A stretch of DNA of 64,000 nucleotides from NCBI RefSeq assembly GCF_017094485.1, contig NZ_CP064786.1, positions 2,356,001-2,420,000 on the forward strand. Direction: 5' to 3'. Below, one piece after another: positions 31,941-40,893 of the stretch. A program made the translations under genes and the position numbers. Every line of letters begins with the position of its first letter. Within the stretch, counting starts at the first letter, position 1. This DNA comes from Natranaeroarchaeum sulfidigenes. GTDB taxonomy: Archaea; Halobacteriota; Halobacteria; Halobacteriales; Natronoarchaeaceae. The notes beneath the pieces are model-generated. The model had not been told where the DNA came from. It saw nothing but the letters and a program-made list of their open reading frames with translations, and ran no database searches.

Positions 31941-33932
31941 ATGAACTGGAGGGACGCCGAAGCGGAGTTCGACGATCACGTGACCGAGCTGACCACGTTG
32001 CCGCGGCTGTTCGAGGCGGCAGCCGAGCGCCACACCGATCGACCCGCCCAGCAGTACAAGGGTGGCGTCTACGATCGCTCGCTGACCGAGACCGTGCTCC
32101 CCGAAGCGCCCGACGACGAGTTCCGGGCCATCCCATACGCCGAGCTGCGCGATATCGTGCACCATCTCGCAGCAGGGTTCCGTGATCTCGGTGTCGTGGA
32201 CGGCACTCGTGTTGGTCTCTTTGCCGACACCCGCATGGAGTGGGCACAGACCGACTTCGCCGTGCTCGCGGCGGGCGGCGTCGTCACAACAGTCTACACA
32301 GGCTCCTCACCACATCAGGCCCAGTACTTGCTCGACGACCCGGGGGCAGCGGGTGTCGTCGTCGAGAACGAGGAACTGCTCGATCGGGTTCTCTCCGTCG
32401 AGGACGAGTTGGATCTGGAGTTCATCGTCGTGATTGACGAATTCAACCAGCGCGACGACGCGTACGACCGTGAAGACATCTACACGCTCGCGGAGGTCCA
32501 CGACCGCGGCGCGGATCTCTACGATCCCGAGGAGTACGAGGGGTGGCTCGACGAGCGTGACGTGGAGGATCTCGCCAGTCTGATATACACGTCGGGTACC
32601 ACGGGCAAGCCCAAGGGCGTCCAGTTGACCCACGCCAACTTCCGGTCGAACGTCAATCAGGTGTACAGGCGGTACGGCCCCCGCCCGGACAAGGGCGATA
32701 CGCCGGTCATCGACGAACACACCAGAACCGTTTCCTTCCTGCCGCTCGCACACGTTTTCGAGCGGATGGCCGGGCACTTCCTCATGTTCGGCGTCGGGGC
32801 CTGCGTCGCCTACGCCGAGAGCTCCGACACCATTCAGGCGGACTTCGAACAGGTCGGGCCGACGACCGCGACGAGTGTACCCCGCGTCTACGAGAAAATG
32901 TACGATGCGATCCGCGAGCAGGCCCAGGAATCCGACATCAAAGCCCGAATCTTCGCGTGGGCGACCGACGTAGGACAGACGTATCACGAGACCGACGACC
33001 CCGGTTTCGTCCTCGAGACGAAGCGGACCGTGGCGGACAGACTCGTTTTCAGCACGGTCAAGGAGGCGCTTGGTGGAAATATCGAATTCTTCATCAGCGG
33101 CGGCGGCAGCCTCTCGGCCGAACTCTGTGCACTGTATCACGGGATGGGCCTGCCGATCATGGAGGGGTACGGCCTGACCGAGACCTCGCCCGTCGTCGCC
33201 GTCAACCCGCCCGAGGAGCCGAAGGTCGGGACGATCGGTCCTCCGGTCGTCGACGTCGACGTCCGGATCGACGAGAGTCTCGCAGGCGACGAGTTCGCGG
33301 ATCTACCCGGCGAGGTCGGTGAGTTGCTCGTTCGGGGGCCCAACGTCACCGAGGGGTACTGGGAGAAGCCCGACGCCACCGCGGGTGCGTTCACCGAGCT
33401 AGAGAGTGAGGCGGCCTCTGCTGATGGCGGGGACACCGAGACCGACCGCTGGTTCCGGACAGGTGACATCGTCCATCTACGTCCGGACGACTACATCGAG
33501 TTCAAAGAGCGAGCAAAACAGATCATGGTGCTCTCGACCGGCAAAAACGTCGCGCCAGCCCCGATCGAGGACGCTTTCGCCTCTAGCGAGGTCGTCGAGC
33601 AGTGCATGGTCGTCGGCGACAGCCGGAAGTTCGTTGGCGCGCTGATCGCGCCGAACGTAGATGGGATCCGCTCGTGGGCTGAGGAGGAAGGAATTGACCT
33701 ACCCGCCAGTCACAGTGCGCTTATCGAGGACGACCGCGTCCGCGAGCGGATTCAGGAGGAAGTAGACACGGTCAACGAAAACTTCGAGTCCTACGAGACG
33801 ATCAAGAAGTTCCGCCTCGTCTCCGAGGAGTTCACCGAGGATAACGACCTGATGACGCCGACGATGAAGAAGAAGCGACGGAACATCATCGACCGCTTCG
33901 AGGCACAGATCGAGGATATGTACGAGGACTGA
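31941..33932 (+). CDS. Long-chain fatty-acid--CoA ligase (AMP-binding), copy 1
   Basis: 663 residues from the ATG at 31941, chosen by alignment with its neighbour copy and by promoter spacing. It activates fatty acids to acyl-CoA through an acyl-adenylate. The P-loop Y-T-S-G-T-T-G-K-P-K-G lies at about 216-226, G-Y-G-L-T-E-T-S-P follows near 410, and the hinge/C-terminal region has W-F-R-T-G-D-I-V and S-T-G-K-N-V-A-P-A-P-I-E. It is about two-thirds identical in appearance to the gene at 34041, so the pair is a tandem duplication. Confidence 0.94.
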   Translation: MNWRDAEAEFDDHVTELTTLPRLFEAAAERHTDRPAQQYKGGVYDRSLTETVLPEAPDDEFRAIPYAELRDIVHHLAAGFRDLGVVDGTRVGLFADTRMEWAQTDFAVLAAGGVVTTVYTGSSPHQAQYLLDDPGAAGVVVENEELLDRVLSVEDELDLEFIVVIDEFNQRDDAYDREDIYTLAEVHDRGADLYDPEEYEGWLDERDVEDLASLIYTSGTTGKPKGVQLTHANFRSNVNQVYRRYGPRPDKGDTPVIDEHTRTVSFLPLAHVFERMAGHFLMFGVGACVAYAESSDTIQADFEQVGPTTATSVPRVYEKMYDAIREQAQESDIKARIFAWATDVGQTYHETDDPGFVLETKRTVADRLVFSTVKEALGGNIEFFISGGGSLSAELCALYHGMGLPIMEGYGLTETSPVVAVNPPEEPKVGTIGPPVVDVDVRIDESLAGDEFADLPGEVGELLVRGPNVTEGYWEKPDATAGAFTELESEAASADGGDTETDRWFRTGDIVHLRPDDYIEFKERAKQIMVLSTGKNVAPAPIEDAFASSEVVEQCMVVGDSRKFVGALIAPNVDGIRSWAEEEGIDLPASHSALIEDDRVRERIQEEVDTVNENFESYETIKKFRLVSEEFTEDNDLMTPTMKKKRRNIIDRFEAQIEDMYED

Positions 33933-34005
33933 CTCGGTTTTGTAACCCCGTATTCGACATGTGTCGTGTTCTCTGGGGGTGAGGCGCGGTGAAATAACCC
34001 ACCCG

Positions 34006-34018
34006 ATTTATTATTATC
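34006..34018 (+). promoter_or_regulatory. TATA-like box for acyl-CoA synthetase 2
   Basis: ATTTATTATTATC lies 23-35 nt before the ATG at 34041. The second copy therefore has its own promoter and is not only expressed by read-through from the first. Confidence 0.5.
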
Positions 34019-34040
34019 GAATGGGATTGTCAGATAGATC

Positions 34041-36050
34041 ATGAGCTGGCGACAGGCCGAACGGGAGTACACTGACGATGTAACGGGCATGACCACTATC
34101 CCTCGGCTGTTCGCCGAGACGGTCGAGCGGAACGCTGACCGGCCAGCACAGCGCTACAAGGGCGGTATCTACGATCGATCGCTGGCTGGGCCGGTAGTCG
34201 AGGCGGCACCGGACGGTGAGTTCACAGAAATTACGTACGACGAGATGGCGAAGGTCGTTCGACGACTCGCCGCGGGGTTCCACGAACTAGGGGTCGAGGC
34301 CGGTGATCGTGTCGCCATCTTCGGTGACACTCGCATGGAGTGGGCACAGAGCGACTTTGCGCTCCTCTCGGCGGGTGCGGTCGTGACGACTATCTATGAA
34401 AGCTCCTCGGAGGCACAGGTCGAGTACCTGCTCGACGATCCCGACGCGACGGGTGTGGTCGTCGAGAATCAGGATCACCTCGAACGCGTACTCTCGGTTG
34501 CCGACGGGCTCGATCTGGAGTTCATCGTGTCGATGGACGAACTGGATCAGGAGTATCAGGACCGAACGGACGAGGGGATATACACGCTCGCGGAGGTCCA
34601 CACGCTCGGCGAGAGGGCGTTCGATCCAGACGTCTTCGAGGGGTGGATCGACGAGCAGGAGGTCGATGATCTCGCAACCCTGATCTACACCTCCGGAACC
34701 ACGGGCCAGCCCAAAGGCGTCAAGCTCACCCACCGGAACCTCCGGGCGAACGTCAACCAGACGTACAGACGATACGCTCCCCGGCCAGACAAGACCGCGG
34801 ACCTGCCGACGCTCGATACAGATACTGACACCGTCTCCTTCCTCCCACTTGCACACGTCTACGAACGCACTGTCGGCCACTTCCTGATGTTCGCGGTCGG
34901 CGCGACCGTCGCCTACGCGGAAAGCACCGACACGCTCAAAGACGACTTTCAGGCGGTCCGCCCGACAGCCTCGACGAGCGTGCCACGGGTCTACGAAAAG
35001 ATGTACGACGCGATCCGCGAGCAGGCCCAGGAGTCCGATATCAAAGCGCGGATCTTCGAGTGGGCAACAGAGGTAAGCAAATCCTACCAGCAGGCCCAGT
35101 CACCGGGGATCGGCCTCAGGACGAAGATGAAGATCGCCGACACGCTCGTGTTCTCGGACGTCCGTGACGCCCTCGGTGGCAATATCGAGATCATGAACTC
35201 CGGCGGCGGGACGCTCTCGCCCGATCTCTGTCGACTCTATCACGGGATGGGTTTGCCGATCTACGAGGGCTATGGGCTGACCGAGACCTCCCCGGTCGTC
35301 TCGACGAACCCGGCGGAGGACACCAAGATCGGCACGATCGGCCTCCCGCTGCCCGACGTCGAGGTCAAGATCGACACCTCCGTGGTCCCCCGCCAGCAGT
35401 TCGACGACGCGATGGGTAAGATCGGCGAGTTGCTCGTGCAGGGACCGAACGTCGCCGAGGGATACTGGGAGAAACCCGAGGCCACCGAGGAGGCGTTCGT
35501 CGAGGACGAGGACGGGCGCTGGTTCCGAACCGGCGACATCGTCCAGCAACGCCCCGATGACTACCTGGTCTTCCGCGAGCGCGCGAAACAGCTACTCGTG
35601 CTCTCGACGGGGAAAAACGTCGCTCCTGCCCCCATCGAGGACGCCTTCGCCTCGAACCAGCTGGTCGAGCAGTGTTTCGTCGTCGGCGACGGCCGAAAGT
35701 TCGTCGGCGCGTTGCTGGTGCCGAACGTGGAGCGGGTCCGCGAGTGGGCGGACGGCGAGGGGATCGACCTTCCCGACGATACGGGAGAACTCTGTCGTGA
35801 CGAGCGCGTCGTCGAGCGAATCCAGCGAGAAGTCGACGCGGTCAACGAGGACTTCGAGCACCACGAGCAGATCAAACAGTTCCGACTCGTGCCGATCGAG
35901 TTCACCGAGGATAACGACCTGCTGACGCCGACGATGAAGAAGAAACGCCGGAACATCTTCGACATGTACGCCGACGAGATCGAATCGATCTACGCGGATC
36001 CCGATCCGGACGCCAGCGGCGGCGCGGCGACCCCCGCCGAATCGGAGTAG
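34041..36050 (+). CDS. Long-chain fatty-acid--CoA ligase (AMP-binding), copy 2
   Basis: 669 residues. It has the same domain layout as copy 1, with Y-T-S-G-T-T-G-Q-P-K-G at about 216-226, G-Y-G-L-T-E-T-S-P and S-T-G-K-N-V-A-P-A-P-I-E. It differs by a short insertion in the region before W-F-R-T-G-D and by an Ala/Pro/Ser-rich tail. Separate promoters and sequence divergence suggest that the copies differ in chain-length preference or expression, which is inference. A thiolase gene at 49.5 kb could belong to the same catabolic capacity. Confidence 0.94.
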   Translation: MSWRQAEREYTDDVTGMTTIPRLFAETVERNADRPAQRYKGGIYDRSLAGPVVEAAPDGEFTEITYDEMAKVVRRLAAGFHELGVEAGDRVAIFGDTRMEWAQSDFALLSAGAVVTTIYESSSEAQVEYLLDDPDATGVVVENQDHLERVLSVADGLDLEFIVSMDELDQEYQDRTDEGIYTLAEVHTLGERAFDPDVFEGWIDEQEVDDLATLIYTSGTTGQPKGVKLTHRNLRANVNQTYRRYAPRPDKTADLPTLDTDTDTVSFLPLAHVYERTVGHFLMFAVGATVAYAESTDTLKDDFQAVRPTASTSVPRVYEKMYDAIREQAQESDIKARIFEWATEVSKSYQQAQSPGIGLRTKMKIADTLVFSDVRDALGGNIEIMNSGGGTLSPDLCRLYHGMGLPIYEGYGLTETSPVVSTNPAEDTKIGTIGLPLPDVEVKIDTSVVPRQQFDDAMGKIGELLVQGPNVAEGYWEKPEATEEAFVEDEDGRWFRTGDIVQQRPDDYLVFRERAKQLLVLSTGKNVAPAPIEDAFASNQLVEQCFVVGDGRKFVGALLVPNVERVREWADGEGIDLPDDTGELCRDERVVERIQREVDAVNEDFEHHEQIKQFRLVPIEFTEDNDLLTPTMKKKRRNIFDMYADEIESIYADPDPDASGGAATPAESE

Positions 36051-36088
36051 TGGGGAACCGTTAGGCTGCTCGGGCCCAATGAGCGGCT

Positions 36089-36733
36089 ATGACCATTTTC
36101 GATCTCTCCCAGCCCCTCGACGAGGACGTTCCCGTGTACCCTGGCGATCCAACTGTCTCACTCAACCCGCACGCAAGCCACGATGCCGACGGCTACCGTG
36201 TCACCGCACTCTCCCTCGGAAGCCACAGCGGCACACACATCGACGCGCCCGCCCACACCGAACCGAACGGGGTGACGCTGGATTCGTTCCCCGTCGAGAC
36301 GTTCTCGATGGACGCAGTGAAACTGGACTGCACCGGGTATAGAGCCGGTGAGCCGATCCCACCCACCGTCCTGCCGACCGATCCGGACGCCGACGCGCTC
36401 GTCTTTCATACCGGCTGGGACGCCCACTGGCCCGACGAGCGGTATCTCGACCATCCCTATCTCGCGCCCGAGACGGCCCGACGTGTCGCCGACATGGACT
36501 GTCACGCCGGCATCGACGCACTAAACGTCGATCCAACAGGCAGCGAATCGCAAGCGCCGGGGGATTCGGCAGGCGTCCCGGCCCACCATGCGATACTCGG
36601 GACTGGAAAGCTGATCGTCGAGAACCTCACCAATCTCGAAGTGGTACCCTCGGAGTTTCGCCTTGACGTGTCGCCGCTTCCACTGACCGAGGCGGATGCC
36701 GCCCCGGCGCGCGCGATCGGTCGAAGCGAGTAA
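36089..36733 (+). CDS. Cyclase family protein (kynurenine formamidase-like hydrolase)
   Basis: 214 residues. S-L-G-S-H-S-G-T-H-I-D-A-P-A-H is the metal-binding signature of the cyclase/KynB family (H-x-G-T-H-x-D-x-P-x-H). The N-terminal D-L-S-Q-P-L-D-E-D-V-P-V-Y-P-G-D-P and late H-H-A-I-L-G-T-G also match. Members hydrolyse N-formylkynurenine or cyclise polyketide-like substrates; nothing nearby points to tryptophan breakdown. It follows copy 2 of the acyl-CoA synthetase after 38 bp and may be co-transcribed. Confidence 0.9.
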   Translation: MTIFDLSQPLDEDVPVYPGDPTVSLNPHASHDADGYRVTALSLGSHSGTHIDAPAHTEPNGVTLDSFPVETFSMDAVKLDCTGYRAGEPIPPTVLPTDPDADALVFHTGWDAHWPDERYLDHPYLAPETARRVADMDCHAGIDALNVDPTGSESQAPGDSAGVPAHHAILGTGKLIVENLTNLEVVPSEFRLDVSPLPLTEADAAPARAIGRSE

Positions 36734-36749
36734 CGACGGTCAACCTGCG

Positions 36750-38348
36750 CTACTGGTATCGACCACGCCCTTCGATCTCGCGTAACTGGTCGAGAACTCG
36801 CTGCTCGCCTGCCGCCGCGTAGCCGTCCTCGAACGCAGCGCGCATCGCGGAGGGGTCCGCTGCGGTGCCATCCAGACTCTGCTCGAAGACGTGCAGATCC
36901 ATCGCGTAGTCTTCGACGTGATCGGAGTAATAACCCAGCCCGAAGTCGATCATGTAGACGCGCCTGTCGTCGATGCGAATGTTCCGGGTCGTCGGGTCAC
37001 CGTGGACGATCCCGGCGGCGTGCAGGGCCGCGAGGTGTTTGCCCACCGTCCTGACGCGCTCTTCGGTCAGGTCGGCCTGCAGGTCCGATCGCCCCACGCG
37101 CTCGAAGGTGATCGTCGCCTCCCGCCGGTCGACGTCCAGCACGAGCGGCGTCGGCACGCCATTTCGCCGCGCCTCGCTGGTGAGGCGGGCCTCGAGCGTC
37201 GTCCGCTCCCGCCGGAGGCGGGCGTCGAGGTCCGGGTGGCGGTACGTCTTGGGAGCTCGTTCTTTGTAGACGCGGTCGCCCTCGATCCGGACCGTCGCTT
37301 CCGCGCCCTGCTGGCGATCCGATTCGACCGCTCCGCGCGCGACGCTTTCCTCATCGCGCCACGTTACCGGCACCTGGTCGGGACGGAAATCCGAGTCGAT
37401 CCCAGACTCGTCGATCCCGATTGTATCACCCGCTTCGTACATCGTCGCGCCGAGGACAGCGATCATCCCGGCGTTGTCCCGCAGGAAGCGCGGTTCCGGG
37501 GCGTAAAACTGTGCACCGCGTTGCTCGCACATCAGCGCAAGCATCTCCCGCAGTCGCTCGTTCTGTCCGACGCCGCCGCCGAGAACGAGTTCGTCGCTAC
37601 CGGTCAGCGAGAGCGCCCGCTCGGCGACCTCGGTCAGCATGGCGAATATCGTCTCCTGCAGGCCGACACAGACGTCCTCGACCGGGGTCCCCCCGTCGTA
37701 CTCCTGTTTTGCGGCGCTCATGATCCCCGAAAACGAGAAGTCCATCCCCTTCACAACGTAGGGAAGTTCGGTGTACTCACCGTCCCGAGCCGCCTCCTCG
37801 ACTTTCGGCCCGCCAGGATGGGACCAGCCGACGTGGCGGGTGAACTTGTCGATGGCGTTGCCAGCACCGGTATCCATCGTCTCGCCGAGGACCTGATACC
37901 GGCCATTATGAAAACCCAGTACGTGGGCGTTCGCGCCGCTGGCGTTCAGACAGACCGGGGAATCAAAGCCCGATCGATGACGACCGATCTCAAGGTGTGC
38001 AACCATGTGGTTGACACCGATCAGGGGAACGTCGAGCGACTGGGCAAGCGCACGTGCGGCGGTTCCGACGATCCGGAGACACGGTCCGAGACCGGGACCT
38101 CGTGAAAAGGCGACCGCGTCGATGGGCGGATCGTCGTCGCTCAGGCCCGCGGCATGATCGAGCGCCGTCCCGACGACCTTCGGGATCGCGTTGTGCATGT
38201 GCTCGGCGGCCTCGCTCGGATCGATGCCGCCGCTCTCGGGCTGGTAGGCGTCCGTCTCGATAGAAACACCCTCCCCGGGATCATAGACGGCTGCGCTGGC
38301 TGCCCAGGCTGTGCCTTCGATTCCGAGAACGCGCGGTCGGTCACTCAC
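36750..38348 (-). CDS. Kae1-Bud32 fusion: tRNA t6A synthesis ATPase and associated kinase
   Basis: 532 residues from a GTG at 38348. Residues 1-325 are Kae1/TsaD (G-I-E-G-T-A at the start, metal motif N-H-M-V-A-H-L-E at about 120-127). Residues about 345-532 are the small kinase Bud32, with H-G-D-P-T-T-R-N and the metal-binding I-D-F-G-L-G-Y-Y-S. Both belong to the KEOPS complex that makes t6A37 on ANN-decoding tRNAs. The fusion is the usual form in euryarchaea. Downstream of the two ribosomal protein genes, with 20 bp to rps27ae. Confidence 0.96.
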   Translation of the reverse strand: MSDRPRVLGIEGTAWAASAAVYDPGEGVSIETDAYQPESGGIDPSEAAEHMHNAIPKVVGTALDHAAGLSDDDPPIDAVAFSRGPGLGPCLRIVGTAARALAQSLDVPLIGVNHMVAHLEIGRHRSGFDSPVCLNASGANAHVLGFHNGRYQVLGETMDTGAGNAIDKFTRHVGWSHPGGPKVEEAARDGEYTELPYVVKGMDFSFSGIMSAAKQEYDGGTPVEDVCVGLQETIFAMLTEVAERALSLTGSDELVLGGGVGQNERLREMLALMCEQRGAQFYAPEPRFLRDNAGMIAVLGATMYEAGDTIGIDESGIDSDFRPDQVPVTWRDEESVARGAVESDRQQGAEATVRIEGDRVYKERAPKTYRHPDLDARLRRERTTLEARLTSEARRNGVPTPLVLDVDRREATITFERVGRSDLQADLTEERVRTVGKHLAALHAAGIVHGDPTTRNIRIDDRRVYMIDFGLGYYSDHVEDYAMDLHVFEQSLDGTAADPSAMRAAFEDGYAAAGEQRVLDQLREIEGRGRYQ

Positions 38349-38368
38349 AACAGGCGTCGGTCACCGAG

Positions 38369-38503
38369 TCAGTCCCACTCGGTGTAGCCGCAAGCACCGC
38401 AGTGCTGGCGGTCGCCGTGGTCGGCCAGAAACGCGTCGCCACACCGCGGACACTGCTCGTTGTCGGTCGTTCCGTCGTCGTTGTAGAGTTCGTGTCGGGG
38501 CAT
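38369..38503 (-). CDS. 30S ribosomal protein S27ae (eS31)
   Basis: 44 residues, a very short gene. Two Cys pairs, C-P-R-C-G and C-G-A-C-G-Y, form the zinc finger typical of archaeal S27ae, and the N-terminus [10 protein letters not shown] is halophile-like. It starts directly after the rps24e stop (no gap) and precedes kae1-bud32, the conserved archaeal gene order. Confidence 0.95.
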   Translation of the reverse strand: MPRHELYNDDGTTDNEQCPRCGDAFLADHGDRQHCGACGYTEWD

Positions 38504-38818
38504 TCAGGCTTCCTCCGCTTCTTCGGCTTCGGCCTCGCCGAGTTCGATCTTGTTGCGTTCGAGCATGTGGTCCTGCTCGACGTCCTGTGCGTGGTCGGCG
38601 CTCTCGTAAACTTTCGCCTTGCCGATCGTCTTTCGCATCCCGAACTTGGTGTCGAGCTTGCGGACAACGACCTCACTGGCGTCCTTGTTGAGCTTCGCCG
38701 CGAGGCTGTCGCGGACGGAGAGGCGCTCGGGGGTGGCTTCTTCGTGAACGATCTGGAAAGTCACGTCGGTACGGTGCAACATCGGATTCTCGTCTTCGTC
38801 TAGGATTTCGACGTCCAT
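38504..38818 (-). CDS. rps24e: 30S ribosomal protein S24e (eS24)
   Basis: 104 residues. V-T-F-Q-I-V-H-E-E-A-T-P-E-R-L-S-V-R-D-S-L and V-V-R-K-L-D-T-K-F-G-M-R-K-T-I-G-K-A-K-V-Y are the conserved strands and helices of eS24, followed by an acidic Glu/Ala tail. First gene of the rps24e-rps27ae-kae1/bud32 unit; the upstream 205 bp contains its promoter and that of the divergent regulator. Confidence 0.96.
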   Translation of the reverse strand: MDVEILDEDENPMLHRTDVTFQIVHEEATPERLSVRDSLAAKLNKDASEVVVRKLDTKFGMRKTIGKAKVYESADHAQDVEQDHMLERNKIELGEAEAEEAEEA

Positions 38819-38990
38819 GTGTACTCAGTTGCATATTACTCCCGCTGAAACGGGTAAAAGGATTTCGAACGCGTCGCCGTAGCAGTCGATCCGTTCCTGA
38901 GATCTGTCTTTCAGGAGGCGACAGTATCGGTCGGCAGGTATCCAGCGTATCTCCCGTCACTTAAAATACTGTTGTCTAATCAACCCTGTA

Positions 38991-39000
38991 GCATAATATG
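38991..39000 (+). promoter_or_regulatory. TATA-like box for the DUF7344 gene
   Basis: GCATAATATG lies 24-33 nt before the ATG at 39024, favouring that start over the GTG at 39015. Confidence 0.45.
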
Positions 39001-39023
39001 GCCGTCGGAGATATGTGATACAG

Positions 39024-39386
39024 ATGTCTGGTGACGATCTTTCCGGTCGACGCTGCGAAAGCGACCGTATCGCAGAGCAGCCTGTTTCGATCGACGAAGT
39101 ATTACAACGCCATGGTATAACACCTTTTCTCGACGCGCCAGCCGAGTTACACACTATTCTGAGCTCACCGTTTCGGAAGTGTGTCCTCATCGAACTCGCC
39201 CAAGCAGATGGCCCACTCACACCGGAAGAGCTTGCTCGGCGCGTCGTCGAATACGAGGAAGTCGAAGTGACGACTCGGTCGAAAGCCCTCGTTCGTCTGC
39301 ATCACATTCATCTCCCGAAGTTACGATCGTGTGGGGCCGTCAAAAAGAATAACTATTCTAATGACTATGTCATTGAAGTCGTGTGA
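39024..39386 (+). CDS. DUF7344-like winged-helix protein
   Basis: 120 residues. L-S-S-P-F-R-K-C-V-L-I-E-L-A-Q-A-D-G-P-L-T-P-E-E-L-A-R-R-V, then a V-R-L-H-H-I-H-L-P-K-L segment followed by a short wing with K-K-N-N-Y-S, is the layout of the haloarchaeal winged-helix family I know as DUF7344. It is probably a DNA-binding regulator. It reads toward the AT tract and the HTH-10 gene that follow. The base composition at its 3' end drops in GC content, which is unusual in this window. Confidence 0.78.
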   Translation: MSGDDLSGRRCESDRIAEQPVSIDEVLQRHGITPFLDAPAELHTILSSPFRKCVLIELAQADGPLTPEELARRVVEYEEVEVTTRSKALVRLHHIHLPKLRSCGAVKKNNYSNDYVIEVV

Positions 39387-39427
39387 TGATGTGGTTAATT
39401 TCATGTAATTGTGTTTAAAACAATGAG

Positions 39428-39469
<42 letters not shown>

Positions 39470-39480
39470 CTACTTCCAGT

Positions 39481-40128
39481 ATGTCTGTTCTCGCAGATGT
39501 CTCAGTAGCTCCAACAGCGCTCCCTCTTGGAGACTTGTTGACGTCGGAGCCCGTATCACGGATCGAGTTCGAGCGGGCAGTACACTTCAGCACACAGCCG
39601 GTACAGTTCCTCTGGATAACCAGTACCTCCCCTGACGAGACGATCTCACGGATTCGTTCGCTGGACTCGGTGGTCGGTGCACTGCCGTATGGTTCAGTTG
39701 AGAACTCGTCGCTCGTTCGCGTAGAGTGGTCGCCCGACTTTCACACTGACTTCGTTCGGCTGCTTTCCGAGCGAGGTATTGTCGTGGTTGAAGCTGTCGG
39801 CGAGCATAGGTCGTGGTCGCTGCGGCTTCGGGGCCCGGACGATGGGTCGCTGCGACGTCTCTACGACGACTGTACATCGTCTCACATCCAGTTTGAAATC
39901 GAACAGCTCCACACGGTTCCCGGCCCGATGCGTGGCTGTGCAATGACTGACAAACAGCTCGAAGCGGTCACCGCCGCGTTCGAGGAGGGGTTTTTCGATG
40001 TTCCTCGTCGGACGACGCTCGGCGAACTATCCGATCGATTCGACATTTCCGAACAGGCCCTCTCGAAGTTGATTCGACGCGGCGTCCGGTCCGTCCTCTC
40101 GGAGCATCTATCCGCCGGGGCGGAGTGA
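39481..40128 (+). CDS. HTH-10 family (bacterio-opsin activator-like) regulator
   Basis: 215 residues from the ATG at 39481; the GTG at 39466 adds five residues. The sensor-like N-terminal region (1-155) includes V-Q-F-L-W-I-T-S-T-S and V-E-W-S-P-D-F. The C-terminal HTH-10 domain reads M-T-D-K-Q-L-E-A-V-T-A-A-F-E-E-G-F-F, then T-L-G-E-L-S-D-R-F-D-I-S-E-Q-A-L-S-K-L-I-R-R-G. It is a distant relative of the regulator at 10055. Its promoter lies in the AT repeat, so expression may vary with repeat length. Targets are unknown. Confidence 0.9.
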   Translation: MSVLADVSVAPTALPLGDLLTSEPVSRIEFERAVHFSTQPVQFLWITSTSPDETISRIRSLDSVVGALPYGSVENSSLVRVEWSPDFHTDFVRLLSERGIVVVEAVGEHRSWSLRLRGPDDGSLRRLYDDCTSSHIQFEIEQLHTVPGPMRGCAMTDKQLEAVTAAFEEGFFDVPRRTTLGELSDRFDISEQALSKLIRRGVRSVLSEHLSAGAE

Positions 40129-40133
40129 GTCGA

Positions 40134-40694
40134 TTACTCCAGTAGCGCCCACAGCCGCTCGTGGTCGCCGTCCATGCGAGATAGTAGGTCACGGAACTCC
40201 ATTTTCCGTTCCTCGGTGACCCGTACATTGACCATTCCTTCGTCCGGTTGGCCGTAGACAACCGATGCCCCAACCGGGGCGGCGAGCACCGCCGGTACCG
40301 CCGCGAGGTCCTCTTCGCCATCGACGACGATCGTCGTCGCCTCCGCACGGTCGAGGGCGTTCACGAGGGCATAGAGCAGCTCCGCGCTGAGCGTTCCGGC
40401 CGGGTTCACCGCCTCGATCTGATTCGGCAAGGCATCGACCGTCTCCCTAACCTCGTCGTCGACCTCGCGGCGCTTCGTTCGCCCGTCGACGAGCACGACA
40501 TCGGGCTGGACGCCGACACGCTCGAAATGATAGGTGACGATATCCCCGACGGCGATCAGCGGCGAGCCAGCGTCTTCGAGAAGGAGTTGCGGATCAGTGT
40601 ACACTGGGCCCAGTGGCTCTTTGAACGCCGACCGAAGCTCCTCGGGCAGTGTGACGACGACATCTGTATCGTCGCGATCGTCGTCCGGAGACAC
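40134..40694 (-). CDS. GTP-dependent dephospho-CoA kinase (DUF359)
   Basis: 186 residues from a GTG at 40694. V-T-L-P-E-E-L-R-S-A-F-K-E-P-L-G-P-V-Y near the start, I-A-V-G-D-I-V-T-Y-H-F, V-V-L-V-D-G-R-T-K-R and V-V-D-G-E-E-D-L match the archaeal DUF359 family shown to phosphorylate dephospho-CoA with GTP, the last step of CoA synthesis. It starts one base after the spt4 stop, in the conserved euryarchaeal arrangement at the end of the rpo7-spt4 operon. Confidence 0.93.
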   Translation of the reverse strand: MSPDDDRDDTDVVVTLPEELRSAFKEPLGPVYTDPQLLLEDAGSPLIAVGDIVTYHFERVGVQPDVVLVDGRTKRREVDDEVRETVDALPNQIEAVNPAGTLSAELLYALVNALDRAEATTIVVDGEEDLAAVPAVLAAPVGASVVYGQPDEGMVNVRVTEERKMEFRDLLSRMDGDHERLWALLE

Positions 40695-40695
40695 G

Positions 40696-40893
40696 TTACC
40701 GGACTTTCAGCGCGTACGCGCCCGGCTCGGTCACTTCCATCTCCGTTGCGATCTGGCTTTCCTCGGGATGGGCGATAAACACGTAGCCCGCCCAGTCCTC
40801 GGTGAGGCTGCTGGAGCCACAGGCAACGCAGTTCTGCTCGTCCGGATCGTTAACGCGGTGACACTCCCGACAGACGAGACGATCCTCGGCCAT
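40696..40893 (-). CDS. spt4: Transcription elongation factor Spt4
   Basis: 65 residues. Two zinc Cys pairs, C-R-E-C and C-V-A-C, and the T-E-D-W-A-G-Y-V-F-I-A-H-P core are the archaeal Spt4 signatures; Spt4 binds Spt5 and raises RNA polymerase processivity. The start overlaps the rpo7 stop by one base (TAATG), indicating coupled translation. Confidence 0.96.
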   Translation of the reverse strand: MAEDRLVCRECHRVNDPDEQNCVACGSSSLTEDWAGYVFIAHPEESQIATEMEVTEPGAYALKVR

